Shown here in pieces: positions 1 to 9,341 of a stretch of DNA of 64,000 nucleotides. A model generated the notes under the pieces. That model saw nothing but the letters and a program-made list of their open reading frames with translations. It had not been told where the DNA came from and did not search any database. The stretch covers positions 1,116,001-1,180,000 of the forward strand of contig NC_085925.1 in the NCBI RefSeq assembly GCF_035222485.1, read 5' to 3'. The stretch comes from Podospora pseudoanserina (taxonomy: Eukaryota; Ascomycota; Sordariomycetes; Sordariales; Podosporaceae). The first letter of the stretch is position 1. Each line of letters opens with the position of its first letter. A program made the position numbers and the translations under genes.

Positions 1-1
1 T

Positions 2-402
2 GAGGAGGTGATTGGGTTGGTCGGGAAGTGGATTGATGCTCAGCAGCAAAAGGGGGGGAAACAGTCGGGGTTGTTTGATTCGGTTTGGTCGAGGACTTTT
101 GGCGGTGGAGGGTCGAGTAAGGATGGGCCCGGGGGGTTGCCGGTGGAGGTGTCCAAGGTGGAGGAGGTGGAGGGTCAAAAGACGCCGTTTAGGGGGTGAG
201 GCAGTGGGGGGAATGATGGGTTTGTGGTGGAGGATGCGAATGTGGCGACGCACCTGGTGAGGAATGCGTTGGGGGAAGAACAGGGAGCAGGTTAGCGCGT
301 TGCTGACGCTGCCGGCGCCGTTTTCTAGGAGGTATAGGGATGATTTGACCGTGCAGGTTATCTTCTTTGGGGAGGGAGGGGAGGGAGAGGGAGGGAGGTG
401 GT
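2..402 (+). CDS. 3' end of an unrecognised gene (5' part lies outside the window)
   Basis: An open frame enters from the left edge (reading E-E-V-I-G-L-V-G-K-W-I-D) and stops at 197-199. The sequence can be carried on by a possible intron 196-283 (GTGAGG...ACAG), after which the frame reads EQVSALLTLPAPFSRRYRDD and runs to a stop near 400. However, the would-be intron itself reads like protein in the original frame (DGFVVEDANVATHLVRNALG, about 216-275), so a TGA plus a frameshift in a decayed or mis-sequenced gene is an equal alternative. The stretch is strongly G-rich on the + strand, which matches the 3' ends of other genes in this window and supports a + strand 3' end. No domain recognised. 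Confidence 0.4.
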
Positions 403-452
403 GGTGAATCGGGAGGCGAGCAAGGGGGTGAAGGGGAGGGGGCGAGGGCCAA

Positions 453-1130
453 GTTGTAGGGAACTTGGTCTGTTCAACCCGGGGAGGTTTCAAGATGGGT
501 ATTGATGCGTTTTCTTTGCTACATGGCGGTTGGTTTCCTACGGACTGGCTGGCGGCGCACCTGGGAATATATTTCGGTGGGCAGCGGGTGATGGCTTGTT
601 TTTTTTTTTTCTTTTCTTTTTTTTGTTGGCTATCTGTTTAGTACATTACGGCGGGTGTAGCATATGGCGGAGGGGGTGTTTTCAGCAATGGAGTTTAGGT
701 GTGGTTAGGAAAGACCAGTGATTACTTGTATCAATCAGTATCTTGGGAAAAGTACTGACGATGGCTAAAGCAAGCAAACTTTAAAAAGATTCGACCGTTG
801 TGCTCAGCTTGATCCTCCGTCCATTCTCCTGGGTGAAAACTCAAAGCTTGCCAGAAAGAATCACATCATTCAACCTCCTCTATACACATATCACACATTT
901 GGTAGGGCTCTGGAAAACATCCCATACCCAAGAACTGCCCGGACAGAGCAGCCGGGATGCGTGCCCCTGCCAGGCTGCCGGAAAACAACAACTGCAAAGA
1001 GGGAACATCCCTCCTTGGAGCCATCATATCCAGCGGCCAAGCAGGGCACCTCTGCCCAGGCCAGTTCCTCGGGATGCTCCAACCCAACCCCCTCTTGGTA
1101 TATCTCCCTCGACCCCCTCCCCCCTTTACC
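453..1130. other. Intergenic region, convergent 3' ends
   Basis: No supportable gene. It lies between the 3' end of the left-edge + gene and the 3' end of the flavocytochrome b2 gene on the minus strand. It contains a T-rich tract at about 599-624, probably part of 3' untranslated sequence. Reading frames here are short and lack codon structure. Confidence 0.6.
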
Positions 1131-2755
1131 CTACAACTTACTCCTCTCCCTCTGCGGCGGCCCGACAAGCGGATCATAGACCCTCTCCGCCAAAAAATTC
1201 ACCGGCCCAACCCCATGGCTAAAAAGCCCCCGTGCATCCACCATCCCCTCGTTCAACTCCTCAATCGTCCTCGCCCCAATGAGCCTCATATTCATCTCCA
1301 TCTCATCCTTGAGCAACTGCATCGCCCTCTCCACCCCCTCCTGCCCGTACGCGCTCATGGCATACAAGAACGGTCTCCCGATCCCCACCCCCTTAGCCCC
1401 CAAACACAGCGCCTTGATGATATCCGTCGCCCTCCTCACCCCCCCATCAACATAAACCTCAATCTTCTTCTCCAGCCCCATCTTCTTCAGCACAGGCATA
1501 GTCTCCGCCAAGACTTCAATCCCCGACCTCGCAAAATCCAACTGTCGCCCTCCATGGTTAGATAGCACCACGCCCGCGCACCCAACCTCCACCGCCCTCA
1601 ACACGTCCTCCACTCTCTGAACCCCCTTCAAAACGATGGGCATCTTGGTAACGGACCTGAACCAAGGAATATCATCCCAGCACAGCCCTGGGTCGATAAA
1701 ACTGCTGATCGCCCTCGCCGCACCCTGGCTGTTGTCCGTCTTCTCCCCTGACCCCTTCTGCACATTCGAGCCCTCATCCGTGAATTTCAACCTCATGTCT
1801 TTCTCCCTCCTCCCCAGCTGTGGCGCGTCAACGGTGATGAACAGCCCCTTGCAACCCCTCTTCTCGGCGTGCTCGACGATCCTCTTGGTGATGGCCCTGT
1901 CTTTGTTGACGTAGAGCTGCAGCCACTGGACTTGGCTTGCATCTGCAGCGTCCATGATCTCGTCAAAGGAGCAGGAGGCAAGGGTGGGGATCATTTGGAC
2001 AACGTTGTGCCTCGCCGAAGCACGGGTGAGGACAACCTCGCCTTCTACGTGACCGAGTTTGCCGAGAGCGGTGGCGGTGACGTAAAAGGGAATGTCGACC
2101 TTGGTGCCGAGCATGGTGGTGGAAAAGTCGACTTTTTCGACGTTGACGAGGATTTTGGGGCGGAACCAGATGCGTTGAAAGGCTGTTTGGTTTTCTCGGA
2201 GGGTCTACATCTCATGTTGGTTCGCATTTGTCCCAAGATGACCAAGAGCTCAAGAGGGAGAGGGGAGGGGGGCTTACAATCTCATCATCAGCCGCACTAG
2301 AGTAATACCCCCAAGCAGTCTTCTTCATCACCCTCTTTGCCACGCCCTCAAAGTCAAGCAAGTTGTAGCATTGTTCGAGCAAGGGCATCTCCTCGATCCT
2401 CTTCATTCTCTCCTGCTCTTCTGGGAGGACCTCTTGTTTCTCGACGACGACGGTGGACATGTCGACGGGACCTTTGTGTTTATCTTTTGGAAGGTATTTT
2501 TCCAGAGTGTCCGGGGGGTGGATGGGGTCGAATTCTTCGGTGGCGTCTTTGCCGGCGTATTTGAGGATGATTTTGGAGCCGCCGGGATGTTCGGGGAGGA
2601 AGTCTGTCACGTCGTAGGCGCGGCCCTGGGGTTGTCAGTAGGGGAGAGATATGAGGTGGGGAGCTGGAGAGGGGCACTACATGGACGATGACCCAGCAGT
2701 CGTCTGCCGACTTGTGTTTGGCGACTTCCACGCCTGTGAGCTCGACTTTGGTCAT
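1131..2755 (-). CDS. Flavocytochrome b2 / FMN-dependent L-lactate dehydrogenase (cytochrome b5 + FMN domains)
   Basis: Oxidises an alpha-hydroxy acid, most likely L-lactate to pyruvate, passing electrons from FMN to a heme b5 domain and, in the yeast enzyme, on to cytochrome c. Three exons: 2755-2681, 2625-2278 and 2204-1131, separated by introns 2680-2626 (GTAGTG..CAG, with a TACTGAC branch site) and 2277-2205 (GTAAGC..TAG). The product is about 498 residues, normal for the family. The N-terminal cytochrome b5 domain shows the HPGG heme ligand (His38) and a second His near 61. The FMN barrel has the signature SNHGGRQLD and an [13 protein letters not shown] strand. No clear mitochondrial presequence is visible before the b5 domain (it starts [11 protein letters not shown]), unlike yeast Cyb2, so a cytosolic or differently targeted form is possible. 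Substrate specificity within the family is inferred. Confidence 0.93.
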
Positions 2756-3563
2756 TTTTGCGGTGGTGGTGTGTTGTCCAAGGTGTTGTCCAAGGTGTTG
2801 TTCAAGGTGTTGTCCAGAAGACGGGTTGAAAGATGGGAATTGGTCGTGAAAGAGGTGCTCTTTAAACCAGTCTTGTTTCCTTGGGACCGAAATTTCCCCT
2901 AGTATGGGAAGGGGGCTGGTGTGAATTGTGAAAACGCGAGGATGGGACGAGTTATCTCCGGTGGTTGGCCGATCTGTTCGAGGTTGGTCGGTGAGGCTAT
3001 GGGGATGCCAGTGACTGAGAGGGAGATTCAATTGAAAGGGGGGTCTACGTGGTATATAAGAGAGCTGAGGGTAGATATGGGGAACAAGGCCCCAAGCAAC
3101 CAGTTGTCACACGGCTGGGTCAAGGGGGAAGAGGGCGCTCGACCAAAGCATCATCCAAGCAGTTGTCATTCGACAGGGATGCTTGGGGGGATGCTGAAGA
3201 GGCTCGGCATCTCGGCTGCGTGTGTTGCTTGTCTGCGGGGGGGGAAATGTGGGGACCTCACCCCATTGCCTCAGGCGACGTCATCCGATTTGGCCGAGCT
3301 GGGTGTAATTACGGGCAATTTGGTACGGTATCTTACGTATTTTTGGGCTGTTGATTTCAAGCTGAAGGTGATGAGATGATTGATGGCATCGTCATCTTGA
3401 AGACCAGTCTAGATGTTTTGCTTCTCGTGGTAACAGGCCCCAAACATTTCAGCCTTGTGGTTCCATGTCCCCTAACCGTTCCTATCCGTTCAACCAGATT
3501 AACAGGCACCACACAAAGGTCTCCTCCATCTCCATCCCAACAGCCCTTGTTCCCCCTACCGTG
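2756..3563. promoter_or_regulatory. Probable flavocytochrome b2 promoter and downstream intergenic region
   Basis: Upstream of the minus-strand b2 gene. A TATA-like element (TATATA at about 3053-3058) lies about 300 nt upstream of the start codon; being symmetric it could serve either strand. A short tandem motif, GTGTTGTCCAAG/GTGTTGTTCAAG, is repeated just upstream of the ATG (about 2769-2815). No open reading frame looks coding. Confidence 0.35.
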
Positions 3564-4292
3564 CTATTGCTGCACATCTTGACCCTGAACATCCCGCCTC
3601 TTCCCCAGTAACTCCTCCTCCAACTTAAAACTCCTCCTCTCCTCCTCCTCCTCCCCATCACTCCCCTCCCCCTCTTCCTCCCCCGGGAAATCCCTCTCCT
3701 CATCCCCATTAACAACTACATACCACCCTACCCTCCCCGCCTTAACCCCCCCTCCCCCCTCCCCACCAGCTTCCACCACCCCACCCCCAATCTTCATCAG
3801 CTCATCCCTCAGTTTGGGAAACCAGTCACTTTCCAGGTACTGGCTCGTGATAGCAGTAATATCAACCACGTCATCAATCCTCACCGCAAAATCGGCTATG
3901 TAAGCAAACGGTGTAAAAGCAGATGACAAGTCCCCTGGGTTGTACGCCTCGAGAACTTTGACGGGGGAGCATGACTGTGAGGCCAGCACATCAAAACCGG
4001 AGGGAGGCGTATCTGGTGGGGAGTCCGGCAGTGGGATGAATGGGTAGGTGTTGCGGAGGCAGGACAGGAAGGAGTGGGAGGAGGAGGGGGAGATGAGGTG
4101 CTCGGGGGAGCAATCTGACAGGTCGTGGAGGACGGTGAAGATGCGGATCAGGGGGCGGGGGAGGGGAAGGCGTGGGTCAGGTAGGTTGGCATTTCTGGGC
4201 GGTTGTGAGGCTGAGGTTGTCGTTGTTGATGACTGACTCGACTTGGCTGTGGCGTCGTTGGCCAGAAGGATGTACTGCGTAGAGGACTCGGA
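3564..4292 (-). CDS. Unrecognised protein, 5' end unresolved
   Basis: A continuous minus-strand frame of about 240 codons reads from a possible acceptor (..GATAG at about 4293-4297) through QYILLANDATAKSSQSS, then LIRIFTVLHDLSDCSPEHL, then AYNPGDLSSAFTPFAYIADF, to a very acidic tail (EEEGEGSDGEEEEERRSF) and the stop at 3564. The patterned hydrophobic and acidic segments and the codon use (C-rich 5' end, G-rich 3' end, as in neighbours) support a real gene. The 5' exon is uncertain. A stop codon lies just upstream in this frame, so another exon is expected. A different frame starting with an ATG at 4423 runs through the TTG repeat as poly-Leu and is unlikely to be coding. No family assigned. 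Confidence 0.55.
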   Translation of the reverse strand, partial: SESSTQYILLANDATAKSSQSSTTTTSASQPPRNANLPDPRLPLPRPLIRIFTVLHDLSDCSPEHLISPSSSHSFLSCLRNTYPFIPLPDSPPDTPPSGFDVLASQSCSPVKVLEAYNPGDLSSAFTPFAYIADFAVRIDDVVDITAITSQYLESDWFPKLRDELMKIGGGVVEAGGEGGGGVKAGRVGWYVVVNGDEERDFPGEEEGEGSDGEEEEERRSFKLEEELLGKRRDVQGQDVQQ

Positions 4293-4318
4293 CTATCGAA
4301 TCTCGTGATTGCTCTCGT

Positions 4319-4320
4319 AG

Positions 4321-4365
<45 letters not shown>

Positions 4366-4381
4366 GCAACAGCAACAACAA
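4319..4381. repeat. (CAA)n microsatellite with a few CAG units
   Basis: An almost uninterrupted run of about 20 ACA/CAA triplets. On the minus strand it reads TTG/CTG, so it would be poly-Leu in one frame. It sits at the 5' end of the unrecognised minus gene, probably in an intron or leader. Confidence 0.9.
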
Positions 4382-4423
4382 CAAGTCGTCATCGATGGCG
4401 GGGTTGGATTCCAAATCATGCAT

Positions 4424-5502
4424 AGATTGGTGTGGTGTAACGGTCTTGGCGGGGCGAGATGGTGCTCAGCTTTCTAACGGTTCTCAGAAACCAGCCTCTC
4501 CTCCTTACAACGATGTATCGGATGGTCCATCATCATTGATTAGGACCTTTGAAATGTTCCCTTCCGTCGTGCAAGCTTCTGCACTCAGGGACCGAACCCA
4601 CCAAACAGAAAGCGTCCTTTACAGATCGTGTCGACCCGTTAGGATCTCGAATGCAACCATCTCTAACATCGCCCTCGGCCTGCATTCAGTCCCACTCGGC
4701 CGATGCGACGTGCAGGACTTCATCTCGCGACCAAGGTTGGTCCATTCTCGCGTGTTTTCAAGGATGGAATCCATGGGTTGGGGGCCGAATCAGTGTGCTG
4801 GCCGCTTGGGGGGGTGGTCTACCATCTTGAATATCGAACTTGTGTGATGTTCGACTCTGACCTCTTTTGTGACCTCTTGGACGCTAAACTGGTGAATAGA
4901 AGTGATATCGACACGGCTGCAACGAGGGCGAATGGAGTTTGTTGATGAGGAATCTCACAGCTCTGGAAGAGGGAGAGTCGGTCCTGAACTTGGGTCCATG
5001 AGGGACAACCAGCCCTGTGAACCAAGAATCCAAGTCCAACTCCATCAGACCGACGTGGCTTGCCTGACTGTCTTTCTATGAATCAGTTTTATACGAGCAT
5101 TTTTCCGCATAAATAACAATGTGATGGCCGACCCCAGGACAGCAGAAGCCACTGCCTTATCGTAACCAAAAGGGCAACTGTTCGCAGCCTATAACATGGC
5201 TTAAAATAGGGGGTTTTATTTGCAGATAACTCCCCAGCTAGCACCAAGCCAGGGAGGGGGCTTAGCCAAGAAACGGCCCCTGCTGTGTTGGATGTCTTGG
5301 TGGTGAGAACTAAACCCTACCCCAGCTCCTTGCCGATGGCAACCTCACGCACCTCGACGGCCCAGCCGGCCATCTATCTGATGGGCCATGGCCGACCAAA
5401 GGATTTTTTGTTCCCGTCTCTCCCCCAGTGTCGATCTCTTTTATCTTTTATTGCGCCGCTCTTTACCTTTGGTTCTTGTTTCTTTTCTCTTCCTCCCGAC
5501 AT
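4424..5502. other. Intergenic region between divergent genes
   Basis: It separates the unrecognised minus gene from the + strand membrane-protein gene and should contain both promoters. A CT-rich stretch just upstream of the + start (about 5418-5495) resembles the pyrimidine-rich leaders common in filamentous fungi. I see no supportable coding frame. Confidence 0.4.
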
Positions 5503-6684
5503 ATGTCGACCACAAATCCCTACGGCTACACCATGGCCGCCACAGTAAGACGTAACCAATCTGGTGTTTCTCCCGGTCTTTGATAATGACAGCCCCGCAG
5601 TACGATCAAGGCCTCGAGCCAGCGCGCCACGACTATCCAGAGGTCACAGACCCTTCCCACTGCGCACCGGAATACGTGCCTCCCCAGCCACTGACCAATG
5701 AGCCGATGAAGCCGTATGGAAGTACTTACGTGACTCCTGCCGCCCCTTATGAGCTCTCACACACGAGGGAATCATCCTCGGTATATGGTGGACATGCAGC
5801 AACGGCGGCACCACCTTACGATATGCACGATCAGGTCCGGTTGCCAGCATCGCCCCCAACGGCAGATCTGTCATCATCGATGAGCTCGGAAAAGCCCCCT
5901 TCTCACCACCGGAAAAAGACAATATTCGGCTGCACAACACTGGTGTTTGTTCTCTCGTGCATCATTGCGCTTCTGTCGATGGCGGTGATTGGGCTGGCAG
6001 CTGCCGCGGGTATGGAGGCGCACAGGGCGAACACCAACGCGAGCAGGATAGCGGTCATGCTTGCTGAGAGCAATAGTACGTCTGGGGGGTTGGAGTCGGT
6101 TTCTGACGCCGAGCCCGAGCCTGGTACCGGTTCTGGTTCTGATTCCAACACTACTCCCGGCAGCACAAGAACCGTCACCGTCACCGTCTCCGCTGCTGCT
6201 GCGGCGACCGAGACTGTCAGGGTCACTCCTGCTTCCGCCATCTCCGCCGTTGACGACGGCTGCTCGGAAAACCCTGAGAAAGTCCACGGGTCGACTTATA
6301 CTTCTTATAAACGTATGCGCCCCCCCACACTCTCTTATTTCACCCTTCTTTTACTAACCTATCTTAGGCTTCAACTCTTTGAAATTCACCCGCTACTGCC
6401 AACGAGATCCAGACGGCTCGCTCGTGATGGTGATTTTTACCTCGACTTTTGAGCAGTGCATGGACGCGTGCGCGTCGTACTCGACCTATGTAGCGGAGTC
6501 GTTCCCCACGGGAGGCGCAAAGACGAGGTGTGACGGGGTTAGTTTTATTCCCGAGTGGGCGGATAAGGCTGCTGCGGGTAAGGAGAATTCGAGGGGGAAT
6601 TGTTACCTGAAGAGTGGAGTTAAGGGGGAGGGGGGAGAGAATGGGAAAAAGGTCAAGGTTCATGCTGCTATTTTGCAGGGATAA
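5503..6684 (+). CDS. Single-pass membrane protein with a C-terminal apple/PAN-like Cys-rich domain
   Basis: Three exons: 5503-5544, 5601-6312 and 6368-6684; introns 5545-5600 (GTAAGA..GCAG) and 6313-6367 (GTATGC..CTTAG with CTAAC branch). About 356 residues. The short first exon (MSTTNPYGYTMAAT) joins in frame to YDQGLEPARHDY. Residues 1-125 are Pro/Tyr/Ser-rich and probably cytosolic. A transmembrane helix spans about 127-150 (LVFVLSCIIALLSMAVIGLA). A Ser/Thr/Pro stalk with an acidic Gly/Ser stretch follows, then a C-terminal module (about 234 on) with cysteines in DGCSENPE, RYCQRD, FEQCMDACASY, RCDGVSF and GNCYLKSG. The order and spacing resemble fungal apple/PAN-like domains seen in wall or surface proteins. 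Function is inferred: surface adhesion or carbohydrate/protein binding. Confidence 0.82.
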
Positions 6685-7634
6685 ATAAGTTGGGGGAGGG
6701 GAGGAATGATACCCAGGGTGCGTGTGCGTGAGGAGTAGGTAGTCGATTGGATGGATTTGTTGTGCGATTATAATGGGAGGACATTGGGAAGCGTTGAGGA
6801 AGGGTGGAGTAGGATGTGTTTATCTGGGCTTTGACTTTGACTGTATTGATTGTTCAGCTTGCTCTTTTTCTTCTTTGGCGCTAATAAATACCTGTATGAA
6901 AAACTGGTGCGTGAGTCTGACCGTTTTCGTGCTTGAAGCACGTACGCATGTTTATATGTGATGAAATCATGAGCCAAGTGTGTGGTGAAATGGTCTGCAA
7001 TCAATCCTTCAAAGATGTGTCGGTACTCTCCTTCAATGATATTTTGTATGCCTTCAAAGATGGTTAGAATATTGTTGGGAATATAACATAGGTTTTGAAG
7101 AGACACTCAATGGCATGTTTCAAGGATGGTCAGTGTGTCCTAAAAAGGAAATGAAATAAGGGGCTCTTTTACCGTAGTGATAGGCCCTTCAGGCAACAAT
7201 AAAAGGCATGCTATCTATCCTCAAAGATCCAAAGTCGGCGGTTATTACAGCTTTACTTGTATTTGACCAGCGGGTACAACTGCAGTGATGAATAACTTTG
7301 AGTAGTTCTTGCTCAGCAACCACCTACAGCTTTCTAAAGGGGCATCATCATCTTGGGGGACTGTGCTCGTTGTTGATGTGCCTAGGCTTCCACCGTCTTC
7401 TACATAGTGATTGTCAAAGTGGTGGCTGTCAAAGTAATAGTTGTCAACAACCTGAAGAAGGGCAGCAACAGTGGTGGTCACGAAGTAGAGGTCGTTAAGC
7501 GGGGGCAGTTGGGAAAATCGATGTGGTGACGGAGTATCGTGGGTCTGTCAACACCATCCACCCTCCAACACCACCCACTCTCACCACCACCACCATCATA
7601 AAAATAAATGAACAATCGTGATAACAGCAAAAGA
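6685..7634. other. Intergenic region
   Basis: 3' flank of the membrane-protein gene, then AT-richer non-coding sequence. Frames here are short and without codon structure. A pol III-type TTTT run on the minus strand (about 7630) immediately follows the tRNA-like sequence. Confidence 0.5.
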
Positions 7635-7859
7635 TAGGCACACCAGGATTCGAACCTGGGTTTTACACCGCATCAGATCAACACCCTCACACCTCTCCCC
7701 CCGCCACTTGGAAGGCCACCGCAGAAGCCAAGCGCGATGCCGCACCTGACACTAACAGTACAGCACTCCATGTAAGCAATGAGTTGTAGCAAGGAAGGAA
7801 TTGGTGTTTAGACATTATCACCCCAACCGGGTCGTCTTGAACCACTTGACCATGCGCCC
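7635..7859 (-). tRNA. tRNA-Pro(UGG)-like sequence split by about 150 nt; possible intron-containing gene or relic
   Basis: The minus strand reads a tRNA 5' half from 7859 (GGGCGCA-TG-GTC...GAC-G-ACCCG) with a D-loop containing GTGGTT, then an anticodon loop with T33 and anticodon TGG at 7825-7823. A 3' half lies at 7670-7635: CGG-T-GT, variable AAAAC, T-stem CCAGG-TTCGAAT-CCTGG, acceptor TGTGCCT, discriminator A. The acceptor arms GGGCGCA/TGTGCCT pair along all seven positions, with G-U at 1-72 and 5-68. The anticodon stem pairs only if one T (7667) is bulged. The interruption falls after position 37, where nuclear tRNA introns sit, but about 150 nt is long for a fungal tRNA intron. TTTT follows four nt beyond the 3' end. 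It may be functional, or a decayed or interrupted copy. Confidence 0.45.
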
Positions 7860-9341
7860 CGTCATGCGTCAGCTCTTATTTGTTATCATGGCAAGTGCTG
7901 GGCCAAATATGTAAGCCATTAGTCCGTGGGTCGCGTGACTTTGGTGTGTTGTGTTTGGGGAAGGGGCAATGAGGGCTGGGTGGCACGTGCGTTGTGTGTG
8001 AGGTGGGAAGGAACGGTGATGGTAGAGGGCATACACAATGGGTGGGGAGAGCATGGGTTTGGAGCTTGAGGGGGTGGGATGATTCGCCATCTACAGCTCG
8101 TGGTCAAATGGTCACCAGTGCTGAGCTTGCTCCCCCGAACATCAAACAACGGCTTCACATCTGGAGCTATGGTGCACCCAACAAACGCTCTACCTCCTCC
8201 CCCTCAGCTGCTGATGGCCTCACAATTGCCCGCTGATACCCATCTCACAATTCCTTCCGCTGGTCCCCTCCAGATAGATTGTCTATGTCGGGGTTGGTAA
8301 GACTCTAGCAGACATCGAAAATCTTGTGTGTTGGCTGTGTGGACATGTGACTTATTACTGCACCTATGCCTCCAATGAAGAGGACCGTGTTGTTGATGGC
8401 CTGGTCCATTACTGTTCACAAGATTGCAGCTTGAATACAAGCTTGCGGATTGGATACATGTATTCTAGGAACAAAACTCTGTTTGGCCCCCTCTGTAAGC
8501 CAAACATTCTCAACAGCTCTATCAATATCTTGAAAGGAGGCAGCTTAAATTCCTTACCATTGCTCAACCTCCTCGTAGCATCAACTCATCAAAACACAAT
8601 CCACACAACCCACACAACCCACACACCACAACATCAATCACCTTCCTGCCCCTCCCGCCCACAGAACAGCAGCACACACAAGTAGAGTAATTTTATGTTT
8701 TATGCCTATCACCCACCGCTTTGTGTCTACAAGCATAGGTAGACAGCAAAGCAAAGCAGGTAGTTAACTATACACATTGTCCCCCCGTTCACTCACCACC
8801 CCCCACCCCCCCGGGACCTCCTAACTGTCACTTCCCCCGCCTCCTGCCCCATCTCAAGCCACTCCCCCCCATTCCACCAACCCCAGTCCCCAAGCAAAGT
8901 CCCCTTGCAAATATGATTTCTTTGTTAAAAAAAAAGTTTAAAACACAGCGCTGATACGAAAAAAGCCCGCTGAATAATAAAAGCAAGAGAAGCAAAGAAA
9001 AAAACCAACCCCAACCCCAGTCCCACCCAATCACCTCGTTTCTACCCAGTCCCAGAGAGAGTCCTCCATCAATCTCCCGTTCCCATGCCTTTCCTCCCCC
9101 CACCCAAAACGCCCCATGGAAAAAAAGAAAAAAAAAAGATCGAATTTTTGGTATTGTGCCGACATTGTTGAATGAAATAACCGAAAAAACGCTGAGTGGT
9201 GAAAAGAAGAGAAAAAAGAACGAAGCGAGCCGGCGAAATATATACCATTCACAGCAACAAAAAGCACTGAATGTATTTTTCAGACGAGAGAAAAAAAAAG
9301 AAAAAAAAACCCAACAACAACAACAACCCCAACAAAGAATA
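7860..9341. other. Intergenic region with low-complexity A/C-rich tracts
   Basis: No supportable gene. It includes a CACACAACC-type short repeat (about 8600-8630), C-rich stretches (about 8780-8900) and A-rich stretches (about 8940-9310). The right part is probably the 3' UTR of the Psy2 gene. Frames here are low-complexity Phe/Lys-rich readings of the homopolymer tracts. Confidence 0.5.

Noticed and set aside
4305-4847. 180-codon + strand frame starting in the CAA repeat (poly-Asn)
   Set aside because: The N-terminus is translated microsatellite and the remainder has no protein-like pattern; it is antisense to and upstream of the minus gene.
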